DNA of 64,000 nt from Bryobacterales bacterium. Its GTDB lineage: Bacteria > Acidobacteriota > Terriglobia > Bryobacterales > Bryobacteraceae. Below are positions 10,101 through 17,702 of the stretch, piece by piece (the first letter of the stretch is position 1; each line of letters starts with the position of its first letter). The position numbers and the translations under genes are program-made. Location of the stretch: NCBI GenBank assembly GCA_003164035.1, contig PLRS01000077.1, forward strand, positions 1-64,000, read 5' to 3'. The notes under the pieces were generated by a model, which saw only the letters and a program-made list of their open reading frames with translations, was not told the origin of the DNA and made no database searches.

Positions 10101-10315
10101 CCAGTCCGCTGGCGAACGCCGTGTTGCAGCCCACCGTGACTCTGGGGGGCGCCAATCTGAGTGTCAGTTACGCCGGTCTGGTGCCGGGCCAAGTCGGCGT
10201 ATACCAGATCAACGCCACCGTGCCGTTCGGTGTTCCCCAGGGGTTGTCGGTGCCCCTGGCGATCAACCAGGCCGGGGCCAGTTCCAGTGTGAACGTTCGC
10301 GTAGTGGGAAACTGA
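7175..10315 (+). CDS. Secreted beta-propeller protein with TIGR03437 C-terminal domain
   Basis: A 1046-residue exported protein. A signal peptide (residues 1-25, ending PSAAAS) is followed by YVTN-like beta-propeller blades, seen as repeated ARGYVYIADFGSNTI-like and NRFYIAREDRDEVLVFDG stretches up to about residue 720. A serine/threonine-rich linker lies at about residues 757-780 and the TIGR03437 domain covers the last 240 residues (SVVNAANNSTALAPGALIT, VYGTSMSP, QINATVPFGVPQGLSVP). It is likely a surface or secreted binding protein. It is divergent from the 4533-6980 gene, which shares only the C-terminal domain. A small beta-barrel protein gene follows 34 bases downstream and may be co-transcribed. 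Confidence 0.85.
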   Translation: MRFNRLSVTLLLAVSIPSVLPSAAASLGTVVPIGGTASDIVLDESRGYVYIADFGSNTIDFLSLSDLKIHTSLNVAAQPGSLAMSPDGSYLVVTHYNATAAGATAGNLVTIINLSDNTQQTLATGEPPLGVAFLNVPDARYPSGVAVIVTTANIWEMDPVSGKLTLLTSLANVSSSLPIQAPASPGQITEAAMAWNSAGDGLSIWGLAGATTGTSQVVFKIDGHSWPNAPSVYPISYTSSPALLPRVSVSADGSYAMVGYSLVNLNGIVGRYPNILASKNITGHTIDSAGGILYGQLPDSSQPTGPVAASSSATPLPNLLIMSSSSMAVQDRIVLPENLVGRALLNAAGTVMYAISESGVTVIPVGSLSQYHRLSASAEDVLLETNFCNRSTVTGTFTLSDPGGNHTDFSIFSPVAGVSVSPAAGTTPATITVTANPSAFATATGTSPVDLTIGSVSAVNAAKTVRVLVSNPDVEQRGTIVDVPGVLGDIVPDAARNRFYIAREDRDEVLVFDGSTNSQIATLPTLTTPMSLAITGDSQYLLVGHNDSQFVTMYDLNALQMVSAIVLPGGHYGRSLAVSNSAILVLARDEGTGLGAVDSLDLSTELGTMLSSLGAYLNKVSPQSALAAAPNGATVILADPGGTVMLYSAAANTFTAARQDFTALGGAIAASSYDQYVVGNYVFNSSLVPIGTLAESGGSSSGFLFTGQGGYFATSASSTSPGVIQEFTTSLTGGASPTAMVEAPLLPTATAATSGGTTTGTSSSSSSTSSTTTTSAAMTFTRTVAAMPADNTVVALTTSGFTVLASSYGASAATPTIASVVNAANNSTALAPGALITVYGTSMSPVNVATAQIPLPTALGQSCLSVNGTPVPLLFVSGTQVNAQLPYNVGGNASVAIHTPGGISNNYNFTVGVAAPSVFMNGTAGPLTGLPTIVRAANNQLVTPTNPVNYNDTLLIYTNGLGLTSPQVTAGSAAPSSPLANAVLQPTVTLGGANLSVSYAGLVPGQVGVYQINATVPFGVPQGLSVPLAINQAGASSSVNVRVVGN

Positions 10316-10349
10316 GCCGGAAACTAAACGGCGCTTGAAGGAGAAGGAA

Positions 10350-10997
10350 ATGAAGACATTCGTTTTGCGCGTTCTGGTCCCGGCTGCCTTTTGCGCGGCG
10401 GCCTGGGGGCAGCAGTGGGAGGTGGGCGCGGTGGGAGGCGCCGGTTTTCTGAATACCGTGCCGGTTTCGACCCCGGGCGCCTCGGCCACGGCCGGATTCT
10501 CCGCCGGCGCCGTTGGCGGCGTGTACTTTGGACAGAACCTCTACTCCAGCCTGAGTGGAGAGATCCGGTATGAGTTCTTCGACAGCAATCTAAAGCTTTC
10601 GAGTGGTGGGGCCTCGGCCAGTTTCACCGGCATTGCGCACGCCCTGCACTACGACCTGATCTGGCACACACGCCGCAAGAATTCCCCCGTCCAGTATTAC
10701 CTGGCGGTGGGCGGCGGCATGAAGCTCTTTCAGGGCCTCGGATCGCCGGAAGCCTACCAGCCGCTGATGCAATTCGGTTATTTCACCAGGGCCCACGCAA
10801 TCGAGCCCATGGGCACGGTTGCCGGCGGGATGACTTACAGGCTGGCGCCGCGCATGTTTCTGCGGCTCGAAGTGCGCGACTTCATCTCGCCGTTTCCCAC
10901 CGGCGTGTTGACGCCGGCCGTGGCTCCCGCCTCAGCCAAGTTCGGCAGCATTCTGAACAACTTGACGCCCATGGCGGGCATCAGCTACGTGTTTTGA
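10350..10997 (+). CDS. Small outer-membrane beta-barrel-like protein
   Basis: A 215-residue protein with a signal peptide (MKTFVLRVLVPAAFCAAAWG) and alternating amphipathic strands typical of OmpA/OmpW-like 8-strand barrels. It ends with the aromatic terminus GISYVF, a common outer-membrane sorting signal. The ATG at 10350 is chosen because GGAGAAGGAA lies directly upstream; a TTG at 10335 would disrupt this arrangement. It sits 34 bases after the propeller protein, so it may be part of the same transcript. It is followed by an inverted repeat that could terminate transcription. Confidence 0.75.
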   Translation: MKTFVLRVLVPAAFCAAAWGQQWEVGAVGGAGFLNTVPVSTPGASATAGFSAGAVGGVYFGQNLYSSLSGEIRYEFFDSNLKLSSGGASASFTGIAHALHYDLIWHTRRKNSPVQYYLAVGGGMKLFQGLGSPEAYQPLMQFGYFTRAHAIEPMGTVAGGMTYRLAPRMFLRLEVRDFISPFPTGVLTPAVAPASAKFGSILNNLTPMAGISYVF

Positions 10998-10999
10998 AG

Positions 11000-11114
11000 A
11001 GCGTTCAGCGGTCAGCTTTCAGCCGTCAGCTTCGGAACACCTTTGGACCGGCGGGCAGCGCCGATCCGGGCGCGGCCTAACTAGCTGACCGCTGAAAGCT
11101 GACCGCTGAACGCT
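11000..11114. repeat. Inverted repeat, perfect 23-bp arms
   Basis: Left arm 11000-11022 and right arm 11092-11114 are exact reverse complements over 23 bases, core CAGCGGTCAGCTTTCAG, separated by 69 bases. Each arm also holds tandem GCTGACCGCTGAA-like units. The core recurs imperfectly near 4490, 19910 and 54492-54610, always between genes. It may act as a transcription end or be a REP-like element. Confidence 0.85.
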
Positions 11115-11222
11115 CCATGCCGCCCCAATGTGCGCGCCCAGCCACTCCTGTATCGAAAGAACTACACTAGAGCGATTGACTTCGCCGAAAACAGTGGCAA
11201 GCTATATCTAGGTGGTCCGCAG

Positions 11223-12362
11223 ATGAAAATCGAAGGCGTAGCTGGAGTTGTAGCCGTGATCGGTCTGGGGGCGCTGGTAGCGTCGGCGCAACCGGTGATT
11301 TCGGCGAAATCGGGAGTGGTGGCCTATCAGGAAGGGCAGGTCGCGCTGGACGGGCAACCCCTGGAAGCGTCGCTCACGCACTTCGCCGACGTCAAAGAGA
11401 ACGGCGTTCTCGAAACCGAGCAGGGGCGCGCCGAAGTTCTGCTCAACCCGGGTGTGGTGCTGCGGCTGGGCGAGAACAGCTCGCTCAAGATGATCACCAA
11501 CCGGCTGATCGATACGCGCGTCGAGCTCGTGAAGGGATCGGCGGTGGTGGATGCCCTCGAAGTCGGCAAAGATACCAGCGTGACGGTGGTGACGGCAAAC
11601 GCCGCGGTTACGCTTCCCAAGGCCGGTATCTACCGCTTCGACACCCAACCTGCCGCGGTCAAGGTCTTCAAGGGAAGCGCGGACGTCGAGATAGGCGGCG
11701 AGTTTGTACCGGTGGCTACGGGCAGAATGTTGTCTCTCGACGACGCCTCGGCCAAGCCGGAAAAATTCGATACCGAGGATACCGATGCGCTGGACCGCTG
11801 GAGCCATCGGCGAAGCGAGTATATGGCGATGGCGAACGTGTCGTCGGCGCGCCAGTCGTTATTGTCGGGAAGCACATTCTATCCGACATTATCCGGAAGC
11901 GCTTTCTACCCGACGATGGGTGGCGTGGGGCAGGGCATGGGATGTATGCCGTCCTGGAGCTTCAACATGTGGTACGGCATGTCGACCTACGTGCCGTGCA
12001 GCGGGATGTTCATGGATCCCTACGGGTTTCCCTATTACAGCCCGTTTATGGCCGGTTACGCCGGTTGGATTCCGGGAGGCTACGGCTGGATACGGAACGG
12101 CGGCGGTGGCGGCGTACCGGGATCATCGGCACGGGGGGTCGTGAATCACCCCGGAAATCCGACCGGGACGCCCGCCAGAGGCCTGTCGGGAGCGGCTACG
12201 ACAGGCAATCGCGGGCTGGGCGTGGGCGGTTCCTCGGGTGCTGGCAGCGGCCGGTTTAGCGGAGGAACCAGCGTGGGCGGCGGGGCTTCTTCCATGGGCC
12301 ACGCGTCGGCCGGGATGGGCGGCGGCGGGCACGCCGGCGGCGGTGGTGGCGGGCACAGATAG
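11223..12362 (+). CDS. Secreted FecR-domain protein with glycine-rich tail
   Basis: A 379-residue exported protein. A signal peptide (MKIEGVAGVVAVIGLGAL, cleavage after ASAQ) is followed by a FecR-type domain at about residues 35-190, seen as ENGVLETEQGRAEVLLNPGVVLRLGENSS and TSVTVVTANAAVTLPKAGIYRFD broken into short pieces. A Tyr/Pro/Gly/Met-rich middle leads to a C-terminus rich in glycine, ending in HAGGGGGGHR. FecR domains usually sense or bind in the periplasm, but no sigma factor or TonB receptor partner is adjacent, so a signalling role is not supported here. The ATG at 11223 was chosen because it begins a complete signal peptide; an upstream in-frame start would bury it. Confidence 0.75.
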   Translation: MKIEGVAGVVAVIGLGALVASAQPVISAKSGVVAYQEGQVALDGQPLEASLTHFADVKENGVLETEQGRAEVLLNPGVVLRLGENSSLKMITNRLIDTRVELVKGSAVVDALEVGKDTSVTVVTANAAVTLPKAGIYRFDTQPAAVKVFKGSADVEIGGEFVPVATGRMLSLDDASAKPEKFDTEDTDALDRWSHRRSEYMAMANVSSARQSLLSGSTFYPTLSGSAFYPTMGGVGQGMGCMPSWSFNMWYGMSTYVPCSGMFMDPYGFPYYSPFMAGYAGWIPGGYGWIRNGGGGGVPGSSARGVVNHPGNPTGTPARGLSGAATTGNRGLGVGGSSGAGSGRFSGGTSVGGGASSMGHASAGMGGGGHAGGGGGGHR

Positions 12363-12371
12363 AGCGGTCCG

Positions 12372-12490
12372 GACGTGGCGCACGCACTTTTGCGTGCCGT
12401 GTCGAGACTTTCTCGACACCCGCTAGCGCGTGTTATGCCGAGCGTCGGCAAAAGTGCCGACGCGGCACGCACCAGTGCGTGCGCCGCGTC
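12372..12490. repeat. Inverted pair of two-hairpin units
   Basis: Four short hairpins follow one another between two convergent genes: 12380-12397 (7-bp stem), 12399-12419 (9-bp stem, loop ctt), 12442-12463 (9-bp stem, loop aaag) and 12465-12482 (7-8 bp stem). The right half (12442-12490), read in reverse complement, aligns with the left half (12372-12419) with about nine differences and one single-base gap in a loop. The differences inside the second and third stems are compensated on both sides, for example GTGTCGAGA/TCTCGACAC against GCGTCGGCA/TGCCGACGC. The element can fold from either strand and could work as a bidirectional terminator or be a REP/BIME-like element. Confidence 0.85.
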
Positions 12491-12584
12491 GAAATGGCAG
12501 GTTATTTCCTAACTGGGCCTTAGCTCCGGTAGATAGAGAACTCCCGAGCGCGGCTACTATTGCGGGGCTGAACGGTCGGCTTGC

Positions 12585-13031
12585 CTAAACTGCCTGGCGA
12601 AGAGGCCGGTAGCGGCGACTGGCCCGAAGGCCTATCAATTCCGCCACTTTTCCGAGCAACAAGGGGAGGTTTTCCGCATAGACGGAAAACTGCTGGCGGC
12701 TGTTCGACCGGGTGGGAAGGCGCCGGGCGGCAGTGATCACCGCCGTGGCCGGATGGTAATCCTTCACGCGGGCGTAGGCCAACACGTTGCGGCCGGCATG
12801 GTGCTCTCCGGGCTTGAGCTCGGCTTCGCTCAGAACCAGATCGTACCTGCCCTCATCCAATTTGGTGAGAGCCTCGGACGGAGTGGCCGCCGCATCCACG
12901 GCGTAACCACCGGCCTGCAAAATCGTCTGTAGCGCCAGCCGTGGAGCCAAGTCGCCATGCACCACCAGAACCCGAGCCAACTGGAGGTTTCGCGGTGCTG
13001 CGTAGCTTGAGCCGGCAACAAATTTTCTCAT
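12585..13031 (-). CDS. Degenerate response-regulator receiver protein
   Basis: A 148-residue single-domain protein resembling a CheY-like receiver: LARVLVVHGDLAPRLALQTI, then GGYAVDAAATPSEALTKL, then YDLVLSEAEL and ATAVITAARR. The normal phospho-acceptor aspartate in the DLVLxD position is replaced by glutamate (E69), and the usual acidic pair reads GD (residues 26-27). The Thr of the VIT-A motif is kept. Such proteins may be locked in an active-like state or work without phosphorylation. There is no output domain and no histidine kinase nearby. It is divergent from the DUF6624 gene across 246 bases containing two inverted repeats. Confidence 0.7.
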   Translation of the reverse strand: MRKFVAGSSYAAPRNLQLARVLVVHGDLAPRLALQTILQAGGYAVDAAATPSEALTKLDEGRYDLVLSEAELKPGEHHAGRNVLAYARVKDYHPATAVITAARRLPTRSNSRQQFSVYAENLPLLLGKVAELIGLRASRRYRPLRQAV

Positions 13032-13070
13032 TTGAAATCTAGCTCTACTTTAACCGAAATCCTGAATTTT

Positions 13071-13231
13071 GTACCAGTAAAGTTTTGTAAGTGGAAACCG
13101 GCAAAGGTCCGGTAACTCCTTGCGCGGCAACGTACTGGTACGAATTCGTCATTGACTTGCGCAGGCAATTCAGGGCCGGCGGCGCGGCGGCTACGGGTTT
13201 TGGGAGCGGTTCCAGAGAATTGTGACGAATT
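13071..13231. repeat. Two 9-bp inverted repeats in a divergent promoter region
   Basis: GTACCAGTA (13071-13079) pairs with TACTGGTAC (13133-13141), and AATTCGTCA (13143-13151) pairs with TGACGAATT (13223-13231). Both are perfect and lie between the divergent receiver-like and DUF6624 genes. They could be regulator-binding sites, but no regulator is adjacent. Confidence 0.5.
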
Positions 13232-13236
13232 GGTAT

Positions 13237-13264
13237 TTGCAACTTCCCACAGCAGGTGTATTCT
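13237..13264 (+). promoter_or_regulatory. Possible promoter of the DUF6624 gene
   Basis: TTGCAA (13237-13242) and TATTCT (13259-13264) are spaced 16 bases apart. This would start a transcript near 13271, only a few bases before the GGGGGCAGG ribosome-binding site and ATG at 13278. The short leader weakens the assignment. Confidence 0.3.
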
Positions 13265-13277
13265 TGGGGGCAGGCCT

Positions 13278-14225
13278 ATGCTGTCCAAATACGTGTTGGC
13301 GCTGGCGATGGGGCCGGCGGCTGGCTGGGCGGCCAGCGGGAGCGTTTTCGGCGATTATGCCGGCACCTGGCTGGTCAAGTTCGCCGGCGGGAACGCCATG
13401 ATCTACCAGTTGCGGGCGGAGGGGTCCGGGTTGGGCGGGTCCGTGCTGCAGCCGAAGGACCTGAGCTACGATTCCGAGGGCTATTTCACGCGCATCAGCG
13501 CGGAGCGGGAAGAAGTGCCCGTTGCGGACGCGGCGATGGCGGACAATTGCGCGGAGTTTACCTTCGACGGCGACCGGTACCGCATGAAGCTGTTGGACGC
13601 GGATCACGCCACGGTGGTCGACGTCGTGGTGGCGGGGCAAGTGCCCCCATGGAAGCTGGTGCGGGCCACGGCAGCGGACCAGTTGGTGCTGAGCGGGGCG
13701 TGGCCTCGACCGGGCGACCCGGCTCCGGCAACCGCCGAGCTGATCCGGGAAATTGAAGAAATGGCCTCCCGGAACGAAGCTGCGCGGGAGCCGGGCAAGT
13801 TCTCGGTGGAAGAAACGGAAGCGATGGACCGGGCTAATCTCGCCGGGTTGGAACAGATCCGCCGGCGCTTTGGCTGGCCGGCGGTTTCGCTGGTGGGCAA
13901 GCAGGCCGCGCACCAATTCTTCGTGCTGGTGGAGCAGCAGGACCTGGAACTGCAGCGGGCGGTTCTGGGCGATCTGGAGCGGGCCGCGCGGCAAGGCGAA
14001 GCGTCCGGCCGCGACTATGCTTATCTGGCCGACCTGGTCAGCGTGCGCGAGGGCAAGCCGCAGCACTGGGGCACGCAGGCACATTGCGTGAACGGCCAGG
14101 CCGTGCTGGACCCGGTGGACGATCCGGAAGGACTGGCCGAACGCCGGGCGGCGAATTTCCTCGGTCCGGTAGCGCAGCCAATCAAGGCGCTGGAGCCGTA
14201 CTGCAGCGCCGCGGCGGAGAAGTGA
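13278..14225 (+). CDS. Exported DUF6624 domain protein
   Basis: A 315-residue protein. It has a signal-like N-terminus (MLSKYVLALAMGPAAGWAA), a beta-rich N-terminal half of unknown type and a C-terminal DUF6624-like domain from about residue 190. The domain is recognised from IRRRFGWPAVSLVGKQAAHQ, then FFVLVEQQDLELQ, YLADLVSVREGKPQHWGTQ and NFLGPVAQPIKAL. DUF6624 has no established function that I know. The ATG at 13278 follows TTGGGGGCAGG, a good ribosome-binding site. Nothing downstream on the same strand is a clear partner: the next sequence is a galU remnant. Confidence 0.72.
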   Translation: MLSKYVLALAMGPAAGWAASGSVFGDYAGTWLVKFAGGNAMIYQLRAEGSGLGGSVLQPKDLSYDSEGYFTRISAEREEVPVADAAMADNCAEFTFDGDRYRMKLLDADHATVVDVVVAGQVPPWKLVRATAADQLVLSGAWPRPGDPAPATAELIREIEEMASRNEAAREPGKFSVEETEAMDRANLAGLEQIRRRFGWPAVSLVGKQAAHQFFVLVEQQDLELQRAVLGDLERAARQGEASGRDYAYLADLVSVREGKPQHWGTQAHCVNGQAVLDPVDDPEGLAERRAANFLGPVAQPIKALEPYCSAAAEK

Positions 14226-14240
14226 AGTTGTCAGTTCACG

Positions 14241-14423
14241 GATAGTGCCTCCGACTCGCTCACCAGCATCAAGCCCGGCTCGGGCGGCGAAATTCAGCTC
14301 ACCGACGCCCTCCGCCATCTGCTCCACAGCCGCCCCATCTACGCCTGCAAATTCCAAGGCACCCGCTACGACGCCGGCGACCGCCAGGGCTTTTTGAAAG
14401 CCACATTGTCTACCACTAGATGA
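14241..14423 (+). pseudogene. galU: 3' remnant of a UTP-glucose-1-phosphate uridylyltransferase gene
   Basis: An open frame of 60 codons without a start reads SIKPGSGGEIQLTDALRHLL, then RPIYACKFQGTRYDAGDRQG, then FLKAT, before TGA. This is the conserved C-terminal end of GalU (GNEIQLTDA, then RYDCG..LGYLKA). The rest of the gene is absent and the upstream sequence belongs to the preceding gene's end and a repeat-like cagttcac stretch. It is a scar of deletion or rearrangement, not a working gene. Confidence 0.85.
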
Positions 14424-14476
14424 TCTCTTGAATTATTTCGGAACAGAATTGACTATGACACGTATATTTATTGTGC

Positions 14477-14507
14477 TTGACAGGTAGATCATCGAGTGGA
14501 GTATACT
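14477..14507 (+). promoter_or_regulatory. Promoter of the PadR-permease pair
   Basis: TTGACA (14477-14482) is a perfect -35 and TATACT (14502-14507) a good -10, but spacing is 19 bases. The ATG of the PadR gene is at 14515, leaving almost no leader. AGATCATC (14486-14493) inside the promoter is the inverse of GATGATCT at 14419-14426. This could be a PadR operator, as these regulators usually repress themselves. Confidence 0.5.
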
Positions 14508-14514
14508 GCCGGAC

Positions 14515-14865
14515 ATGCCAAGGCGCGAATCCCCCCTTCAAAGCGAGATGGTCCAAGGAACTCTCGACATGTTGGTCCTTCAGACGCTGATTCTTGGCGC
14601 GGCCCACGGTCACACCATAGCGCATGCCATTGAGCGTGGTTCAGATGACGTCCTCCAGATTGAACACGGCTCCCTATACCCAGCCCTGCACCGGCTGGAG
14701 AATCGCGGCTGGATCGCGTCGTTCTGGGGGACTTCGGAGAACAATCGCAAGGCCAGGTATTACCGGCTGACGCCGGCGGGCCGAGAGCAGTTGATTACGC
14801 AGACCGCGCGTTGGGACCAAGTGGTTCGAGCCATAGGCCGCATCCTGAAACCGGCCTCGGAGTGA
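14515..14865 (+). CDS. PadR family transcriptional regulator
   Basis: A 116-residue winged-helix regulator: LQSEMVQGTLDMLVLQTLIL, then HGHTIAHAIER, LQIEHGSLYPALHRLE, GWIASFWG and ARYYRLTPAGREQL, which is the full PadR signature. In Acidobacteriota such PadR proteins sit directly before ADOP permeases, as here (6-base gap), and probably repress the pair. The ATG at 14515 leaves only 7 bases after the -10 hexamer, so the transcript may be nearly leaderless. Confidence 0.93.
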   Translation: MPRRESPLQSEMVQGTLDMLVLQTLILGAAHGHTIAHAIERGSDDVLQIEHGSLYPALHRLENRGWIASFWGTSENNRKARYYRLTPAGREQLITQTARWDQVVRAIGRILKPASE

Positions 14866-14870
14866 GAGCG

Positions 14871-17561
14871 ATGGGGTGGGGACGTTTCTTCAGACGGGCG
14901 AAGTGGGACCGGGAGCGGCTGGAAGAGATCGAGTCGTACGTCGAGATCGAGACGGATGAAAACATTGCCCGTGGCATGCCGGTTGGCGAGGCTCGCGCGG
15001 CAGCGCGCCGAAAGTTCGGGAACAGCACACGGATTCGAGAGGATATTTACAGAATGAACACCATTGCATACCTCGATACGCTCGGCCGCGATGTCCATTA
15101 CAGCCTGCGCACCCTGCGCCGCGCTCCGGGGTTCACGGTGATCGCGCTGCTGACAATCGCGATTGGAATCGGCGCCAATACGGCGGTCTTCAGCGTCATC
15201 AACAGCGTGCTGCTGAGGCCGCTGCACTATCCCCGGGCTGCGGAACTGGTGGCGCTCCGGCAGGTGGCTCCGGGCGCGGCCGGGCTGGCGAGTTTCTCAG
15301 ACGGCCTGCGCCTCTCGCCCTCCATGTATTTCACCTACAGCGAGCAGAACCGGTCGTTTCAATCGCTGGGCGTGTGGACCACCGGCACGGCGAACGTCAC
15401 GGGACTGGCGGAGCCGGAACAAGTTCGCACGGTTGGCATCAGCGATGGTGTGTTGCAAGCGCTCGGCGTGCCACCCGCAGCGGGGCGTTGGCTCTTGCGC
15501 GCCGACCAGGTTCCGGGCGGTCGGGAAACGGCGATGCTCAGCTACGGATATTGGCAGCGGCGCTTCGGGGGAGAACGGTCGGCGATAGGGCGCCGCATCC
15601 TTGTCGATTCGCGCCCTCGGGAAATCGTAGGCGTCATGCCACGGGGATTTCAGGTCGTCCAGGCGGAGGCAGACCTGATCGTGCCGCTCGGTTTCGAGCG
15701 TTCCAAGTTGCCCCTGGCCGGCTTCTATCTGCAAGGGATCGCCCGGCTCAGGCCGGGAGTGACAATTGCCCGAGCCGATGCGGACATTACGCGAATGCTC
15801 CCAATCTGGATGGACTCCTGGTCGAACGGGCCGGGCACCAATGGGCGATTCTTTGAGGCCTGGAGAATCGCGCCCGCCATTCGTCCTCTCAAACAGGAAG
15901 TGGTGGGGAGCGTCGGCAACGTGCTGTGGGTGGTGATGGGGACGATCGGCCTGGTGATGCTGATTGCCTGCGCCAATGTGACGAATTTGTTGCTGGTGAA
16001 GGCGGAATCGCGCCAGCAGGAACTGGCCGTTCGAGCCTCGCTTGGCGCCGGCTGGGTGCGAATCGTCCGCGTACTGCTGCTCGAAAGCATGTTGCTCGGA
16101 CTCATGGGTGGCGCACTCGGAATTGGAATCGCCGTCGGGGGACTGCGCCTTCTAGTGGCTATCGGCCCGGCGAATCTACCTCGCCTGGGCGAAATCTCCA
16201 TGGACGGGCGGACGCTCTTGTTCACGGTGCTTCTCTCGCTGCTCTCCGGCCTGTTCTTCGGGCTGATCCCGGCTCTGAAATACGCCGGTCCGAGGATCTC
16301 CGCGGTCCTCCGGAGTGCCGGGCGGACGCAAAGCGTGAGCCGGGAACGCCATCGCGCCCGCAATCTTCTGGTCGTCGCCCAAGTTGCGCTGGCCCTGGTA
16401 CTGATGGTGAGCGCCGGCTTGATGATTCGCACGTTCCAGGCATTGCAGGCCGTTGACCCGGGATTCACCGGCGCGGCGCATCTTCAAACCATGCGGCTCT
16501 CCGTTCCGGAGTCCCTGGTGGCGAGCCCGGAACAAGTGATTCGTATCCAGAACAGCATCGTGGATAAGCTGGCGGCGATTCCGGGCGTGACCTCCGCTGG
16601 ATTCGGCAGCGCAATGCCCATGGAAGGATTCGATTCAGGATGGAACGAGATTTTTGCCCAGGACAAGATTTATCCCGGCGGCGAATTCGCGCCACTTCGC
16701 CTCTTCAAGTATGTCTCACCCGGCTTCTTTCACACGGCCGGCACACGAATCGTGGCGGGCCGCGACCTGACATGGACCGAGGTCTACGGCCACAGGCCGG
16801 TCGCGATGGTGTCGGAGAATCTGGCACGCGAGTTGTGGGGTAGTCCATCCGCCGCGTTGGGGAAGCGAATCCGCGAATTTCCGCCAATGCCGTGGCGGGA
16901 AGTGATCGGCGTCATCGAGGACGTGCACGAGAACGGCGTCCACGAGAAGGCGCCCGGAATCGTGTACTGGCCGTCGATGATGGACAATATTTTTGGTCCG
17001 TCTCCGCTGAACGTCGTCCGCAAGATGACGTTCGTCGTCCGGAGCGATCGCACCGGAACGGAGGGTTTTCTCAACCAGGTGAGGCAAGCGGTTTGGTCGG
17101 TGAATTCCAGTTTGCCGGTGGCGTCGGTACGGACGATGCAGGAGGTTTATGGTCAATCTCTGGCGCGAACTTCCTTCACCCTGGTCATGCTGGGGATCGC
17201 GGGTGCGATGGCGCTGGTGCTCGGCGTCATCGGCATCTACGGTGTGATCTCGTATACCGTGTCGCAGCGGCGCCGCGAGATCGGCATTCGCCTGGCACTG
17301 GGTGCGCCGCAAGGCGAGCTAAGAAGGATGTTTGTGCAATACGCGCTGGTGTTGGCGGGCATCGGCGTGGCAATCGGGCTGGGCGCGGCATTAGGCCTGA
17401 CTCAGTTGATGAAGTCGCTGTTATTCGGGATTAGTCCCATGGATCCTCCGACCTATGCGGTAGTGCCGGTCGTTCTGATGGCAGCGGCGGCGCTCGCCGG
17501 ATATCTGCCAGCGCGGCGGGCGGCGTCCGTGGATCCGACGGAGGCGCTGAGGGCCGAGTAA
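14871..17561 (+). CDS. ADOP family ABC transporter permease (MacB/FtsX type)
   Basis: An 896-residue membrane protein of the acidobacterial duplicated orphan permease type. An N-terminal prefix domain (RERLEEIESYVEIET, GEARAAARRKFGN) is followed by RTLRRAPGFTVIALLTIAIG, a MacB-like periplasmic domain with NSVLLRPLHYP, a central FtsX domain (about residues 350-470) and a second FtsX domain at the C-terminus (LALGAPQGELRRMFV, YLPARRAASVDPTEALR). No ATPase gene is adjacent, which fits the orphan nature of this family. The likely role is export or envelope stress response, in partnership with a separately encoded ATPase. The ATG at 14871 lies 6 bases after the PadR stop. Confidence 0.92.
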   Translation: MGWGRFFRRAKWDRERLEEIESYVEIETDENIARGMPVGEARAAARRKFGNSTRIREDIYRMNTIAYLDTLGRDVHYSLRTLRRAPGFTVIALLTIAIGIGANTAVFSVINSVLLRPLHYPRAAELVALRQVAPGAAGLASFSDGLRLSPSMYFTYSEQNRSFQSLGVWTTGTANVTGLAEPEQVRTVGISDGVLQALGVPPAAGRWLLRADQVPGGRETAMLSYGYWQRRFGGERSAIGRRILVDSRPREIVGVMPRGFQVVQAEADLIVPLGFERSKLPLAGFYLQGIARLRPGVTIARADADITRMLPIWMDSWSNGPGTNGRFFEAWRIAPAIRPLKQEVVGSVGNVLWVVMGTIGLVMLIACANVTNLLLVKAESRQQELAVRASLGAGWVRIVRVLLLESMLLGLMGGALGIGIAVGGLRLLVAIGPANLPRLGEISMDGRTLLFTVLLSLLSGLFFGLIPALKYAGPRISAVLRSAGRTQSVSRERHRARNLLVVAQVALALVLMVSAGLMIRTFQALQAVDPGFTGAAHLQTMRLSVPESLVASPEQVIRIQNSIVDKLAAIPGVTSAGFGSAMPMEGFDSGWNEIFAQDKIYPGGEFAPLRLFKYVSPGFFHTAGTRIVAGRDLTWTEVYGHRPVAMVSENLARELWGSPSAALGKRIREFPPMPWREVIGVIEDVHENGVHEKAPGIVYWPSMMDNIFGPSPLNVVRKMTFVVRSDRTGTEGFLNQVRQAVWSVNSSLPVASVRTMQEVYGQSLARTSFTLVMLGIAGAMALVLGVIGIYGVISYTVSQRRREIGIRLALGAPQGELRRMFVQYALVLAGIGVAIGLGAALGLTQLMKSLLFGISPMDPPTYAVVPVVLMAAAALAGYLPARRAASVDPTEALRAE

Positions 17562-17595
17562 GGCGGCCGCCGTGGCCCCGCACCCGAACTGCAAC

Positions 17596-17654
17596 CTCGG
17601 GTTGACTCTTCTATTGGCCGCCGCCATGGCGTCGGCGCCGCCGCCGGCTTCCGG
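17596..17654 (+). pseudogene. Signal-peptide fragment duplicated from the amidohydrolase gene
   Basis: This 59-base segment aligns without gaps to 20002-20060, the signal-peptide part of the amidohydrolase gene at 19987, with about nine mismatches. It encodes LGLTLLLAAAMASAPPPASG against LGLTLLLVAGIASAQAPVSG. It has no convincing start and stops after a few codons more. It looks like the remains of a related gene or of a duplication whose body was lost. Confidence 0.6.
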
Positions 17655-17702
17655 CATTCCGCATCGCCCCGGCAAGTGACCCGACCCGGTCCCATCTCCA
17701 CG

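Noticed and set aside
8633-10489. Long minus-strand open frame across the beta-propeller gene
   Set aside because: Composition is that of a shadow frame (R, G, Q, H rich), and it crosses two well-supported plus-strand genes.
11130-11222. Longer start for the FecR-domain protein
   Set aside because: It would place 31 polar residues before a complete signal peptide; the ATG at 11223 is preferred.
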